From JBCCTX01 sp965263105 (GTDB lineage Bacteria > Bacteroidota > Bacteroidia > J057): 64,000 nucleotides of DNA. The notes beneath the pieces are model-generated. The model was not told where the DNA came from, did not search any database, and saw only the letters and a program-made list of their open reading frames with translations. The position numbers were made by a program, and so were the translations under genes. Position 1 is the stretch's first letter. Every line of letters starts with the position of its first letter. Shown piece by piece: positions 43,667-52,552 of the stretch. The stretch lies in NCBI GenBank assembly GCA_965263105.1, contig CBDHGL010000003.1, positions 1,488,001 to 1,552,000 of the forward strand. Direction: 5' to 3'.

Positions 43667-45031
43667 ATGAAGACAAAAAAATTCTTATTGTCAGAAGATC
43701 AGGTACCTACTCATTGGTACAATATTGTTGCGGATATGCCAAATAAACCGCTCCCTCCCCTAAATCCCGGTACGCATGAACCCATCGGACCAGAAGCATT
43801 AGCGCCTTTGTTTCCTATGGCACTAATTGAGCAAGAGGTAAGTGCGGAGAAATATGTTCAGATTCCAGATGCGGTTAGAGATATCTATACCATGTGGAGG
43901 CCTACCCCTCTTTTTCGGGCTTATGCGCTGGAGAAATTATGGGATACCCCAGCCAAAATTTATTATAAATACGAAGGCGTTAGTCCTTCTGGATCCCACA
44001 AACCCAATACAGCTGTTCCGCAGGCCTATTATAACAAACAAGAGGGGGTAAAACGCATTACCACAGAGACAGGAGCCGGGCAGTGGGGAAGTGCATTAAG
44101 CTTCGCCTGTAACCTTTTTGGAATTGAGTGTGAGGTGTATATGGTAAAAATAAGTTATGAGCAAAAGCCTTACAGAAAGCTCATGATGAATACTTGGGGA
44201 GCCAAGGTGTATGCCTCTCCGACCAACTTGACTGATGCAGGGAAGAAGATTCTTTCTGAAAATCCCAATTCTCCGGGAAGTTTGGGAATAGCCATCTCTG
44301 AAGCCGTTGAGCGGGCTGCCCAGAATGAAGATACTAAGTATTCTTTGGGCTCTGTTCTCAACCACGTTCTAATGCATCAAACCATTGTAGGTCAGGAAGC
44401 CATCAAGCAAATGGAAATGGCTGGAGATATGCCGGACGTAGTCATTGCCCCCTTTGGTGGCGGATCCAATTTTGCCGGACTAGCCTTCCCGTTTTTGCGA
44501 CTTAATTTTGATGAGGGGAAAAATATTCGTTGTGTAGCAAGTGAGCCCATGTCATGCCCCAAACTGACCCGAGGGGTATTCCGCTATGACTTTGGAGATA
44601 CAGTTGGCATGACTCCTCTCCTCCCAATGTATACTTTGGGACATAATTTTGTCCCAGCTCCGATACATGCCGGAGGTTTGCGGTACCACGGTGCAGGAGT
44701 AGTTGTAAGTCAACTTCTGAAGGATAAACTTATTGAAGCCCGTGCCCATGACCAATTAGAATGCTTTGCAGCAGGAGTAGAGTTTGCCAATGCAGAAGGC
44801 ATCTTGCCAGCTCCAGAAGCCACGCATGCTGTTGCAACAGCGAAAGCAGAGGCACTACAAGCTAAAGAAGCGGGTAAGTCCTCAACCATTTTGATGAATC
44901 TCTGCGGACATGGCCATTTCGATATGTCTGCTTATGAAGCTTATTTTTCTGGTAAGCTCAAGAAACATGAGATCACTGAAGCAGAAATAGCTTCCTCTTT
45001 AGCCGAGCTTTCTACTCCCGAGATTTCGTAG
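43667..45031 (+). CDS. trpB: TrpB2-type tryptophan synthase beta-like protein
   Basis: 454 aa, longer than classical TrpB (about 400 aa) as in the TrpB2 branch. The N-terminal extension has PTHWYNIVADMPNKPLPPLN, typical of TrpB2. The PLP lysine is in SGSHKPNTA, with TTETGAGQWG and GGGSNFAG phosphate-binding loops. It makes tryptophan from indole and serine, usually without a TrpA partner, and may salvage free indole. It is divergent from kynU and is followed by a copy of the intergenic repeat. No trpA or other trp gene is here. Confidence 0.92.
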   Translation: MKTKKFLLSEDQVPTHWYNIVADMPNKPLPPLNPGTHEPIGPEALAPLFPMALIEQEVSAEKYVQIPDAVRDIYTMWRPTPLFRAYALEKLWDTPAKIYYKYEGVSPSGSHKPNTAVPQAYYNKQEGVKRITTETGAGQWGSALSFACNLFGIECEVYMVKISYEQKPYRKLMMNTWGAKVYASPTNLTDAGKKILSENPNSPGSLGIAISEAVERAAQNEDTKYSLGSVLNHVLMHQTIVGQEAIKQMEMAGDMPDVVIAPFGGGSNFAGLAFPFLRLNFDEGKNIRCVASEPMSCPKLTRGVFRYDFGDTVGMTPLLPMYTLGHNFVPAPIHAGGLRYHGAGVVVSQLLKDKLIEARAHDQLECFAAGVEFANAEGILPAPEATHAVATAKAEALQAKEAGKSSTILMNLCGHGHFDMSAYEAYFSGKLKKHEITEAEIASSLAELSTPEIS

Positions 45032-45038
45032 AAGAGTA

Positions 45039-45066
45039 AATAGTCGATAGACCACGGACCCACAGG
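45039..45066 (+). repeat. Single copy of the TAGTCGACAGTCCACAGT-type repeat
   Basis: AATAGTCGATAGACCACGGA and the following CCCACAG match the copy at 24219 closely. It lies in the 76-bp gap between trpB2 and the ABC exporter gene. Confidence 0.55.
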
Positions 45067-45105
45067 TAGGGTAATACAATAGAACTCATCAAAAGCAAGA
45101 TAAGT

Positions 45106-45133
45106 ACCTACTCAAGTTGTAATTTGAGTAGGT
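45106..45133 (-). terminator. Possible terminator hairpin at the ABC exporter end
   Basis: ACCTACTCAA (45106-45115) and TTGAGTAGGT (45124-45133) form a 10-bp stem that overlaps the last codons of the minus-strand ABC gene. The T run after it is poor. Confidence 0.3.
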
Positions 45134-46976
45134 GTTTATAGGCACCTTCTTCTTGTTGAGATAGCTCTTGGTGAGAACCCATTTCGATAATTTTCCCTGC
45201 ATCCAATACGCAGATAGTATCCACGTTGCGGATGGTGGAAAGGCGGTGGGCAATAACGAGGGTAGTGCGATTGCGCATAAGTTCCTCCAGGGCTGATTGA
45301 ACGTATCTTTCAGATTCAGCATCTAAGGAACTGGTGGCTTCATCGAGAATAAGGATAGACGGGTTTTTCAAAATAGCCCTGGCGATGGCTACCCGTTGTC
45401 GCTGACCACCTGAAAGTTGGATGCCCCTTTCTCCGACTACAGTATCCAGGCCTTCGGGAAACTCTTTAATAAACTGCCAGGCATAGGCTTGCTCGGCTGC
45501 CTTCTGTATTTCGGCCTCACTTGCCTGGGGCTTTCCATAAGCGATATTTTCTCGAATACTTCCCCCAAAAAGAATTACTTCTTGTGGGACGATACCGATA
45601 TTTCCGCGCAATACGGGCAACTCATAAGATTCAATAGCTTTGCCATCTATATGAATTTTCCCCGTTTGGATATCATAAAATCGAAGTAAGAGCTTAACAA
45701 TGGTTGATTTACCGGCTCCACTTTGCCCAACGAGGGCTACCTTTTCTCCCGGTTGAATAGCGAGGGAGAATTCCTTTAGCACTTCTATGTCAGGTCTGGC
45801 AGGGTAAGCAAAGTTAACCCGATCGAAGGAAACAGCTCCAGAGAGCGTTGGAATTCCCTGGGGTTCTTCCAAATTTAATTCAGGGTCTCGGGCCAAAATT
45901 TCTAAAATGCGTTCAGAGGCGCCGACTGTCTTTTGTATTTGCCCATATAAATTCCCCATACCAGCAACAGAACCTCCGATAAATGCTGTGTATAAAAGAA
46001 AGGAGAGAAGCTGACCTGTTTCGATTTCTCCCGCCTGGATCATGTGAGCTCCGCGCCATATCACCAAAATTATTCCCCCGAAAAGTGCAATGAAAATAAA
46101 GGAGACAAATACGCCTCGAAACGTAGCGGCCTTTAAAGAGGTTTTGACAACGGCATTTAGTGATTTTTTGTATTTGAGGGCTTCTATCCACTCATTGGTG
46201 AAGGACTTTACGACGCTGATCGCTTGAAAACTTTCCTCTACCAGGGTATTTGAAGTAGCGAGTTCATCCTGGGCCTTTTTAGAGAGTTTGCGGATAAAGC
46301 GACCAAAAATCATGGCAGCAATGACCAATAAAGGGAAGGTGGCCAGCATAAAAAGTGTTAGTCGGGGGGAAACCCAACTGATAAGCACTATTCCAATGGC
46401 CAAAGTCAATACCTGGCGGAGAAACTCCGCCAAGGTATAAGAGAGCATATCCTGAAGCTGGGTCACATCGGAAGATATGCGACTGGTAAGTTCTCCTACT
46501 CTTTTCTGTTCAAAGAAAACCATGGGCAGACTCATGATTTTTTGGTAGAGGGAACTACGAATATCTGCCATTCCCCGTTCGCTCACCTGGGCGAAGAGAT
46601 AAATTCTCATAAACGAGAATAAGCCTTGTAAGGCCAAGACAATTACCAGAGCAAGTGCTACCTGGTTGATTTGGGAAGGTGCTAAAATATTGTCTTGAGC
46701 TGCAGCCTGTTCGCCTGAAGCAGGCGAAACCTCTGAAAGTTCGGGATTTAAGATCCCAAAGGGACTCGCTGAATCTATGAGTTCTCCTAAAAAATAAGGA
46801 AAGGTAAGGGTTGCACCTGTTGAAAGCAGGAGGAAAACCATCCCTAAGAGAAAGGTCCATTTGTATGGAATAATAAAAGAAAAAATGCCCCAAATATGTT
46901 TGAGGCCATTTTTTGTGATGCGCTGTTTATCTTCAGAAGGTACATCCCCCCTTCTTGCTCTTCTGCCATTAGCCAT
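45108..46976 (-). CDS. ABC exporter, fused permease and ATPase (MsbA-like)
   Basis: 622 aa half-transporter. The permease half (about 30-350) has six membrane helices starting IIPYKWTFLLGMVFLLLSTG. The ATPase half has Walker A GQSGAGKST, signature LSGGQRQRVAIARAIL, Walker B ILILDEATSSLD and the H-loop AHRLST. It would work as a homodimer exporting lipids, drugs or peptides. It is downstream of adaptor and TolC genes on the same strand with an 80-bp gap that contains a hairpin, so it may be a third part of that export system or an independent unit. Confidence 0.92.
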   Translation of the reverse strand: MANGRRARRGDVPSEDKQRITKNGLKHIWGIFSFIIPYKWTFLLGMVFLLLSTGATLTFPYFLGELIDSASPFGILNPELSEVSPASGEQAAAQDNILAPSQINQVALALVIVLALQGLFSFMRIYLFAQVSERGMADIRSSLYQKIMSLPMVFFEQKRVGELTSRISSDVTQLQDMLSYTLAEFLRQVLTLAIGIVLISWVSPRLTLFMLATFPLLVIAAMIFGRFIRKLSKKAQDELATSNTLVEESFQAISVVKSFTNEWIEALKYKKSLNAVVKTSLKAATFRGVFVSFIFIALFGGIILVIWRGAHMIQAGEIETGQLLSFLLYTAFIGGSVAGMGNLYGQIQKTVGASERILEILARDPELNLEEPQGIPTLSGAVSFDRVNFAYPARPDIEVLKEFSLAIQPGEKVALVGQSGAGKSTIVKLLLRFYDIQTGKIHIDGKAIESYELPVLRGNIGIVPQEVILFGGSIRENIAYGKPQASEAEIQKAAEQAYAWQFIKEFPEGLDTVVGERGIQLSGGQRQRVAIARAILKNPSILILDEATSSLDAESERYVQSALEELMRNRTTLVIAHRLSTIRNVDTICVLDAGKIIEMGSHQELSQQEEGAYKHLLKLQLE

Positions 46977-47003
46977 TGGAGCAAAGGTAAGGAGATTTTA
47001 AGA

Positions 47004-47055
47004 GACTGTTCAAGTTTAGTTTTTGGATTTTGTTAATGGCCAAATTTGAACAGTC
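47004..47055 (-). terminator. Long-stem hairpin between the adaptor and ABC genes
   Basis: GACTGTTCAAGTTT (47004-47017) and AAATTTGAACAGTC (47042-47055) pair over 14 bp (one G-T) around a 24-nt loop. In minus direction it is followed only by scattered T. It may be an attenuator or processing site rather than a full terminator. Confidence 0.4.
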
Positions 47056-47056
47056 C

Positions 47057-48400
47057 CTAGGTATTTTTCTTATTCGATTTTTTGCCTTTTTCAGGTGCTT
47101 CAACTAAATCTCCACTTTTCAGCCTTTTTGAAAGGAGGCTGTAGGGACCCGTAACGATAGTTGTACCATCCTGAACACCATCTTTTATTTCGATAAAGTT
47201 GTCATCACTAATCCCCAGCTCAACGGGTATTTCCTTTACTTTATCTCCTTCTACTATAAACACAACTTCTTGAGGCTCATTATTTGTATCCTCTGTAGCA
47301 GTCGAATCAGATTCTGTACTCCTCCCAGTAGTAACAGCTGCAATAGGTACTACTACAGCATCATTTACATAGTTGGTATAAATCTCTACCAAAGAGGTCA
47401 TGCCTGGTCGGAAGGGACTTTCATCCCGAGTCGGAATGTCTTTAGTCGCACTAAACTCTGTATAAGAATCCGGAGAGATGAGTACTGTTACCTCGAAATT
47501 GGTTACTTGGTCTGTAGAGCCTAGCTCTGCCACATTAGCTGAATAGGCGATCTCAGATACGGTCCCGAAGAAGTCTTGATCGGGGAAGGCATCTACCTCT
47601 ATACGGGTAGAATCTCCTAAGCTAACGTTGATGATATCATTTTCATTCACCTCTACCACTACCTCCATGCTGGAGAGGTCGGCGATCTTCAGAATTTCGG
47701 TACCTGCCATTTGCATGGTTCCCACCACCCGTTGACCAATTTCTACATTGAGTTCCGTGATGGTGCCATCCATGGATGCATAAATATTGGTCCTATCCAG
47801 GTTTTGACGAGCCTGTTTGACCGAAGCCTGTGCATTTTTCATGCGGTAATAGGCGGCTTCTACTTCCAGCTCTGAAGAGCGCAATTGGGATTGTGAAATA
47901 TTGTATTGGAGGCGAAAATTTTCCATTTCTGCTTGAGAGATTACCCCGTCCTTAAACAATTGATTATTGCGGGCATAATTTACCGAGTCTTGCAGGAGAT
48001 TAGCTCTTGCTTGCTCCTTGGCAGCTTTGGCCTGTAATTCTCCAGCTTTTGCCTGAGCCAGACCAGCCTGGCTTTGCTCTAAAAGAGATCTGTAATCGTC
48101 TGGGCGGATGGTAAGGAGCAAGTCGCCCTTCTTCACCCGCATTCCTTCTTTGATTGCAATAAAAACAACCTCCCCTGATACATCTGGAGCTACTGGAACA
48201 TCTACGGTTGGTTGAATGGTACCCGATTCGGTTACCCGAGAATAAAGAGAACGGATCTCAGATTCGGCTGTCTGAACTTTGATTTTGTTTTCTTTACCGA
48301 TAATCCCCTGGCTCCGCAATACCATGACGGTTCCTAGTCCGATTACCAATAAGCCAATGATCCAAAATAGGGTTTTGTTACTTTTTTTTCTTCTTGCCAT
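47057..48400 (-). CDS. Membrane-fusion adaptor of an efflux system (MacA/HlyD-like)
   Basis: 447 aa. A basic N-terminus and one membrane anchor (TLFWIIGLLVIGLGTVMVL) are followed by the biotinyl-lipoyl half (VPVAPDVSGEVVFIAIKEGM), a long alpha-hairpin coiled coil (about 100-195), the second lipoyl half (IYASMDGTITELNVEIGQRV), and beta-barrel and membrane-proximal domains ending KRLKSGDLVEAPEK. It bridges an inner membrane transporter to TolC. The TolC gene is 45 bp upstream in the same direction; the ABC exporter gene follows. Confidence 0.9.
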   Translation of the reverse strand: MARRKKSNKTLFWIIGLLVIGLGTVMVLRSQGIIGKENKIKVQTAESEIRSLYSRVTESGTIQPTVDVPVAPDVSGEVVFIAIKEGMRVKKGDLLLTIRPDDYRSLLEQSQAGLAQAKAGELQAKAAKEQARANLLQDSVNYARNNQLFKDGVISQAEMENFRLQYNISQSQLRSSELEVEAAYYRMKNAQASVKQARQNLDRTNIYASMDGTITELNVEIGQRVVGTMQMAGTEILKIADLSSMEVVVEVNENDIINVSLGDSTRIEVDAFPDQDFFGTVSEIAYSANVAELGSTDQVTNFEVTVLISPDSYTEFSATKDIPTRDESPFRPGMTSLVEIYTNYVNDAVVVPIAAVTTGRSTESDSTATEDTNNEPQEVVFIVEGDKVKEIPVELGISDDNFIEIKDGVQDGTTIVTGPYSLLSKRLKSGDLVEAPEKGKKSNKKNT

Positions 48401-48445
48401 GAGTCAAAATCTAGGATGAAGGTTAGGTTAAGGGTTTTAGACAGC

Positions 48446-49783
48446 TTAAAAATCCAGGGATTTGCCCTGGTAGAAATCTAATATTTTTGTGCGAAAGTGA
48501 TATTGATATTTAAGTTGTATTTGGTTGAGCATAGCCATTTGTAGATTATTCTGGGCCAAGATATAGTCAACAGAATTAATTACGCCTAAATCCAGTTGCT
48601 TTTTTGCGTTGTCAAAGGCTAATTGTTGGCTGTTAATTTGCCGAGTAACCTGTTGGTATTGACTAAAGGTGTTTCCTACATCCAAATATGCCTGCTCTAT
48701 AGTCTGACGCAATTCTAGGCGGCTCTGCATAGCCAGTATTTGAGCTTGCTCTACGCGAATATCTGCTCTTTCTACACCGGAACGCACTTGTCTTCTGTTG
48801 TAGATAGGGATATTCAATCCTAGGCTGAAAGAGTAGTTTAAGTTGTCCTCTAGTGTTTGAGAAACGTCTATGCTTTGTCCAATGGGTTTACCATATCCTG
48901 TGCCAGCACTAGATCCAAAACTCAAAGATGGAAAAGCAAAACTCCTTGCGATAGCAATTCCTTTTTCTGCACTTTGGATGCCGAGATCTGCACTCTTGAT
49001 ATTGGGCTGTGTCCCTTCGGCATAGTCGTAAATAGCGTCTACACTCTCTAATTCTAAAATGGACCCTACCTCGGGAAGGATGGGTTTTTCAATTTGGAAG
49101 TTTTCTGATGGATTCAGATTCAATAATTGTTGCAATTGGAGATAAGCCATCTGCAATTGATTTTTTGCATCAACTACATTGGTCTCATCTTGGGCAAGTT
49201 GGGCATCAAGCTCCAAGAAATTAGTCATGGCCATAGTTCCTGCATCGACCAATTTTTTCATTCGATCTCGTTGTTCTTTGGAAGACTCTACCTGTGCCTC
49301 ACGTTGGCCCAAGAGTTCCTGATTCATTAAGACATTTAAATATGCAGTGGCTATATTTAGACCTAGGGTGTTTTCCGCATCAGCCATATCCAAACTAGCA
49401 ATCTGTTGGTTGATTTTAGCTTGTTCAATGCTGTTGATTATGTTAAAGCCAGAGAAAACAGGAAGGGAAAGATTGGCTCCTAGGTTAAATCCATTCGTAT
49501 TGACATCAACTCTGTCATTTGTAAATGGGTCGAATCCTCGACCATAAGCCCAGTTTGTTCCAGAATTCATATTTAAAGAGGGGTGTCGAGCAGCTTTTGC
49601 CTCTTTTAAGTTAATGCTACTCGTCACTTGATCCAGTCTAGCTTGCTGTAAGGTAAGGTTAGTTTCTTTTGCGTAATCAAAGCAGCGTTTCAAATCCCAG
49701 GTCTCCTGGGCGGGAAGAAACAGGGTGCAACAAATAAGTGCCGTACCGAGTAGTAGATGTTTATGGTTCATAGGTCTCAACAT
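48446..49783 (-). CDS. TolC-family outer membrane channel
   Basis: 445 aa; translation may start at ATG 49783 or, giving a neater signal peptide (MNHKHLLLGTALICCTLF), at ATG 49771. The mature part starts ETWDLKRCFDYAKETNLTLQ and has two similar TolC halves with long coiled-coil helices (GQREAQVESSKEQRDRMKKL and later LELRQTIEQAYLDVGNTFSQ). It forms a trimeric outer membrane tunnel. It is first in the three-gene minus-strand export cluster. Confidence 0.92.
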   Translation of the reverse strand: MLRPMNHKHLLLGTALICCTLFLPAQETWDLKRCFDYAKETNLTLQQARLDQVTSSINLKEAKAARHPSLNMNSGTNWAYGRGFDPFTNDRVDVNTNGFNLGANLSLPVFSGFNIINSIEQAKINQQIASLDMADAENTLGLNIATAYLNVLMNQELLGQREAQVESSKEQRDRMKKLVDAGTMAMTNFLELDAQLAQDETNVVDAKNQLQMAYLQLQQLLNLNPSENFQIEKPILPEVGSILELESVDAIYDYAEGTQPNIKSADLGIQSAEKGIAIARSFAFPSLSFGSSAGTGYGKPIGQSIDVSQTLEDNLNYSFSLGLNIPIYNRRQVRSGVERADIRVEQAQILAMQSRLELRQTIEQAYLDVGNTFSQYQQVTRQINSQQLAFDNAKKQLDLGVINSVDYILAQNNLQMAMLNQIQLKYQYHFRTKILDFYQGKSLDF

Positions 49784-49964
49784 TAGGGTTTTGCAAAGGT
49801 TGATAAAATATAGATAACAATTTCTTCAGGAGGTTGAAAAATAATTTATTTTTTAGGCATAAAAATTGCGAATAGTTCCTGGGATGAATAATTGCCTTGT
49901 TTTACATGTAATTTCCCAATTATTTTCGTAGCAATTTGTGGTCGCTAACATAACACAATTTTTC

Positions 49965-50984
49965 ATGAAAAAATTTCTTGTATCCTGTCTGGCATTCTGC
50001 CTAGTAGTACTTGGGCTAAATAACCCCCTCCAGGCCCAGGATCCACAGTACTCTCAATTTTATTCCAATTTACCCCTTTTAAATCCTGCATTTACAGGAT
50101 CGGGAATTGGGCATCGGGTATCCATGAACTACCGCGCCCAATGGGTTCAAATACCGGGATACTACAAGCAATTTGCTTTTTCTTATGATGTTCCCGTATT
50201 TTTTCTTGGTAGTACGAATGGATTGGGGGTTTCGTTTAGTTCCGATATTGCTGGAGAGGGGAATCTGCAAAAACTAAACATATTAGTCAATTATGCCTAC
50301 GAGGTGGAGATCAATGAAGACAATATCTTGAGATTTGGGTTGAGAGGGGGCCTTCAGCAGGCAAGCATTGACTTTTTTAAGCTTCGCTTTCCCGATCAAA
50401 TCGACGCTCGGGAAGGATTTATTCTACAGACACAGGAGCCCGGTCTTGCAGCAGGTTTGAGCGACCAAATCCGCCCTGATGTAGGTGCCGGAATTGCTTA
50501 TTTTAACAAGGCCGCATATGTCGGAGTTACGGTGGATCACATTACTTCTCCTACAGAACGTTTTTACGATACTCCTTTAGCTGCAGGTATTGATGCTTCA
50601 TTACCGATGAAGATTACGGCAACTGGTGGAGTGAAAATACCTATTGGCTCTGCTAGACGCACCCGAAGCTCTGCAGATATGAGTATTACTCCGGCTGTAC
50701 TTTATATGCAACAGGGAGAATTTAGCCAGGTGGATGTAGGACTTTATGTCAACGTAGAGCCTTTGGTGTTCGGAGCTTGGTACAGGAATCAAGACGCCTT
50801 AATTGGATTGATCGGTATACAAACAGGTAACTTTCGCTTTGGGTATTCCTACGACTTTACGGTCTCCAATTTAGGCCAGAATGTCTCAGGAGGTTCACAT
50901 GAAGTATCTGTAGTTTTTGAAATTGAAAAACGTAGGTCCAGAAGAGGACCTAAGGCACGGGATTTGCCCTGTCCTAAATTTTAG
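49965..50984 (+). CDS. PorP/SprF-family type IX secretion membrane protein
   Basis: 339 aa from ATG 49965 (MKKFLVSCLAFCLVVL); a GTG 27 bp upstream is less likely. A signal peptide ends at LQAQ. The mature start DPQYSQFYSNLPLLNPAFTG is diagnostic of the PorP/SprF family, outer membrane barrels that work with the type IX secretion machinery, often to anchor a surface adhesin to the cell. The C-terminus FRFGYSYDFTVSNLG and SGGSHEVSVVFEI is also typical. It lies upstream of a GldJ/K-like lipoprotein with 180 bp between. Confidence 0.92.
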   Translation: MKKFLVSCLAFCLVVLGLNNPLQAQDPQYSQFYSNLPLLNPAFTGSGIGHRVSMNYRAQWVQIPGYYKQFAFSYDVPVFFLGSTNGLGVSFSSDIAGEGNLQKLNILVNYAYEVEINEDNILRFGLRGGLQQASIDFFKLRFPDQIDAREGFILQTQEPGLAAGLSDQIRPDVGAGIAYFNKAAYVGVTVDHITSPTERFYDTPLAAGIDASLPMKITATGGVKIPIGSARRTRSSADMSITPAVLYMQQGEFSQVDVGLYVNVEPLVFGAWYRNQDALIGLIGIQTGNFRFGYSYDFTVSNLGQNVSGGSHEVSVVFEIEKRRSRRGPKARDLPCPKF

Positions 50985-50991
50985 CACGATA

Positions 50992-51027
50992 TTTGATACC
51001 TATAGATGAAAATATTTCTTAGATTTG
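50992..51027 (+). promoter_or_regulatory. Candidate Bacteroidota promoter for the GldJ/K-like gene
   Basis: TTTG at 50992-50995 and TAGATTTG at 51020-51027 match the -33 and -7 boxes (TTTG and TAnnTTTG) with 24 bp between, slightly longer than usual. It lies 138 bp before the ATG, leaving a long 5' leader. Confidence 0.4.
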
Positions 51028-51164
51028 TCGTACAACATAAAACAAGATAGCTTCTATAGGTAAATTTCTACACGTAATTGTTCATAACGAATAGCAACCG
51101 AAGCCATTCGGGCTTCATTAAGAGGAAAGAACCTTACTAAATACTTTGTTTAAGAAATCATAAG

Positions 51165-52352
51165 ATGATGAACAGAAGCCTAAATCTTGTTTTTGCAACT
51201 TTAGCCATTTGTGCTTTTTTTCTAGCAAGTTGTAGCCAGGGAAAGCTAAGCTCAAATAAGAGTAACAAAACTGGGGTTAAGTACAATAAAAAGAGCTTTA
51301 TGCCTCAAAAGCCGCCCAAGTACCTCAAGGTACCAGGCATGACCTTCATCCCAGGAGGTCTATTTCTTCAGGGAGGTTCCGAGAAAGATATTGAGTACAA
51401 TCAGGACAATCAGACTCATCGAAAAACTGTGCAGAGCTTCTACATGGATACGGAAGAAGTATCTAATGAAAACTGGAAGGAGTTCTTGTACCACGTAGAA
51501 AACGGTTCTCCTGGTAGTGAGATGGTTAATATGGAGTTTAACGATTTATATCCTGATACCATACTTTGGGCAAGGGATCTGGCTTTCAATGAGCCTTTGG
51601 TTCACTCCTACTTCCAGCACCCCTCTTTCGACAGATACCCTGTCGTGGGAATTACCTGGCACCAGGCAAATGAATATTGTAAGTGGCGTACTTCTTTTGT
51701 CAATGCCTCCCGACAAGGCAAAAAAGGCAAAAAAGGAGGAAACGCTGTTAATCTTCCCGATAAATTCCGTTTGCCAACAGAAGCTGAGTGGGAATATGCC
51801 GCTAGAGGTGCTCAGGAAAGTCAATTATATGCATGGGAAGGGAAATCTCTTAGAAAAAGAAATGGCAGAATGCGCGCCAACTTCAAGCGTGGACGCGGAG
51901 ATTACGCTGGATGGGCTGGGGGAAATGGAAAGCATCTAAATGATAAATATGTAACCCCCGCTCCAGTTGGATCCTATTGGGCCAATGATTTTGGACTATA
52001 TAACATGTCTGGCAACGTAGCGGAGTGGTGTGAAGATACATATCGCGTACTCTCATATGAAGATACCGATGACTTGAATCCTTTCCGTAAGAAGGGTGAA
52101 ACCACCATCAAGCCTAATTCTTGGCTGGACGACAATGACTACGATCAGGACATGTCTTTGTTGTTCAACCCTGACCCAAATGCTTCTGAGGGAAGTGGCG
52201 AATTTGACAATGTGAAAGTATATCGTGGGGGATCTTGGTATGACATCGCTTATTATATGTCTCCTGGGGTTAGAAGGTTCTTCCCCGCTGATTCCGCTAG
52301 TAACACAATTGGCTTCCGCTGTTCAATGATCAGCCCCAATAGACCTGACTAA
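51165..52352 (+). CDS. GldJ/GldK-like lipoprotein with formylglycine-enzyme (SUMF1-like) fold
   Basis: 395 aa. The lipobox FLASC puts the lipid on Cys23. The body has the SUMF1/FGE fold seen in gliding-motility lipoproteins: VPGMTFIPGGLFLQGG, VQSFYMDTEEVSNENWKEFL, FRLPTEAEWEYAARG, NMSGNVAEWCEDTY, and VYRGGSWYDIAYYMSPGVRR. GldK (PorK) is part of the outer ring of the type IX secretion system and GldJ is its relative. Proximity to PorP supports a secretion or motility role, but no gldL, gldM or gldN follows, so I cannot say which of the two it is. Confidence 0.82.
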   Translation: MMNRSLNLVFATLAICAFFLASCSQGKLSSNKSNKTGVKYNKKSFMPQKPPKYLKVPGMTFIPGGLFLQGGSEKDIEYNQDNQTHRKTVQSFYMDTEEVSNENWKEFLYHVENGSPGSEMVNMEFNDLYPDTILWARDLAFNEPLVHSYFQHPSFDRYPVVGITWHQANEYCKWRTSFVNASRQGKKGKKGGNAVNLPDKFRLPTEAEWEYAARGAQESQLYAWEGKSLRKRNGRMRANFKRGRGDYAGWAGGNGKHLNDKYVTPAPVGSYWANDFGLYNMSGNVAEWCEDTYRVLSYEDTDDLNPFRKKGETTIKPNSWLDDNDYDQDMSLLFNPDPNASEGSGEFDNVKVYRGGSWYDIAYYMSPGVRRFFPADSASNTIGFRCSMISPNRPD

Positions 52353-52377
52353 GGCAATATTACCTATCTTATAAATG

Positions 52378-52411
52378 ATGTGGTGAGTCCGTAGCTCACC
52401 ACATTTTTTTT
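52378..52411 (+). terminator. Rho-independent terminator after the GldJ/K-like gene
   Basis: ATGTGGTGAG and CTCACCACAT form a perfect 10-bp stem around a 7-nt loop, followed by eight T residues. Confidence 0.93.
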
Positions 52412-52455
52412 ATACAACGACTCTGTTGTATTTTTGTACTTTGGGTAAGATAGTT

Positions 52456-52541
52456 TTATAGTCGATAGTCCATAGTTTAGATGCTGAAAAATTTGGGATT
52501 TATTCTACTCAGACTGTCGACTATGGACCATCAAACTATAT
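52456..52541. repeat. Inverted pair of TAGTCGACAGTCCACAGT-type repeats
   Basis: TATAGTCGATAGTCCATAGT (from about 52458) and, inverted, CTGTCGACTATGGACCAT (52514-52531) flank about 35 bp. The pair lies between the GldJ/K terminator and lptB, whose ATG begins 12 bp beyond it. Confidence 0.6.
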
Positions 52542-52552
52542 AACCCACTCTT

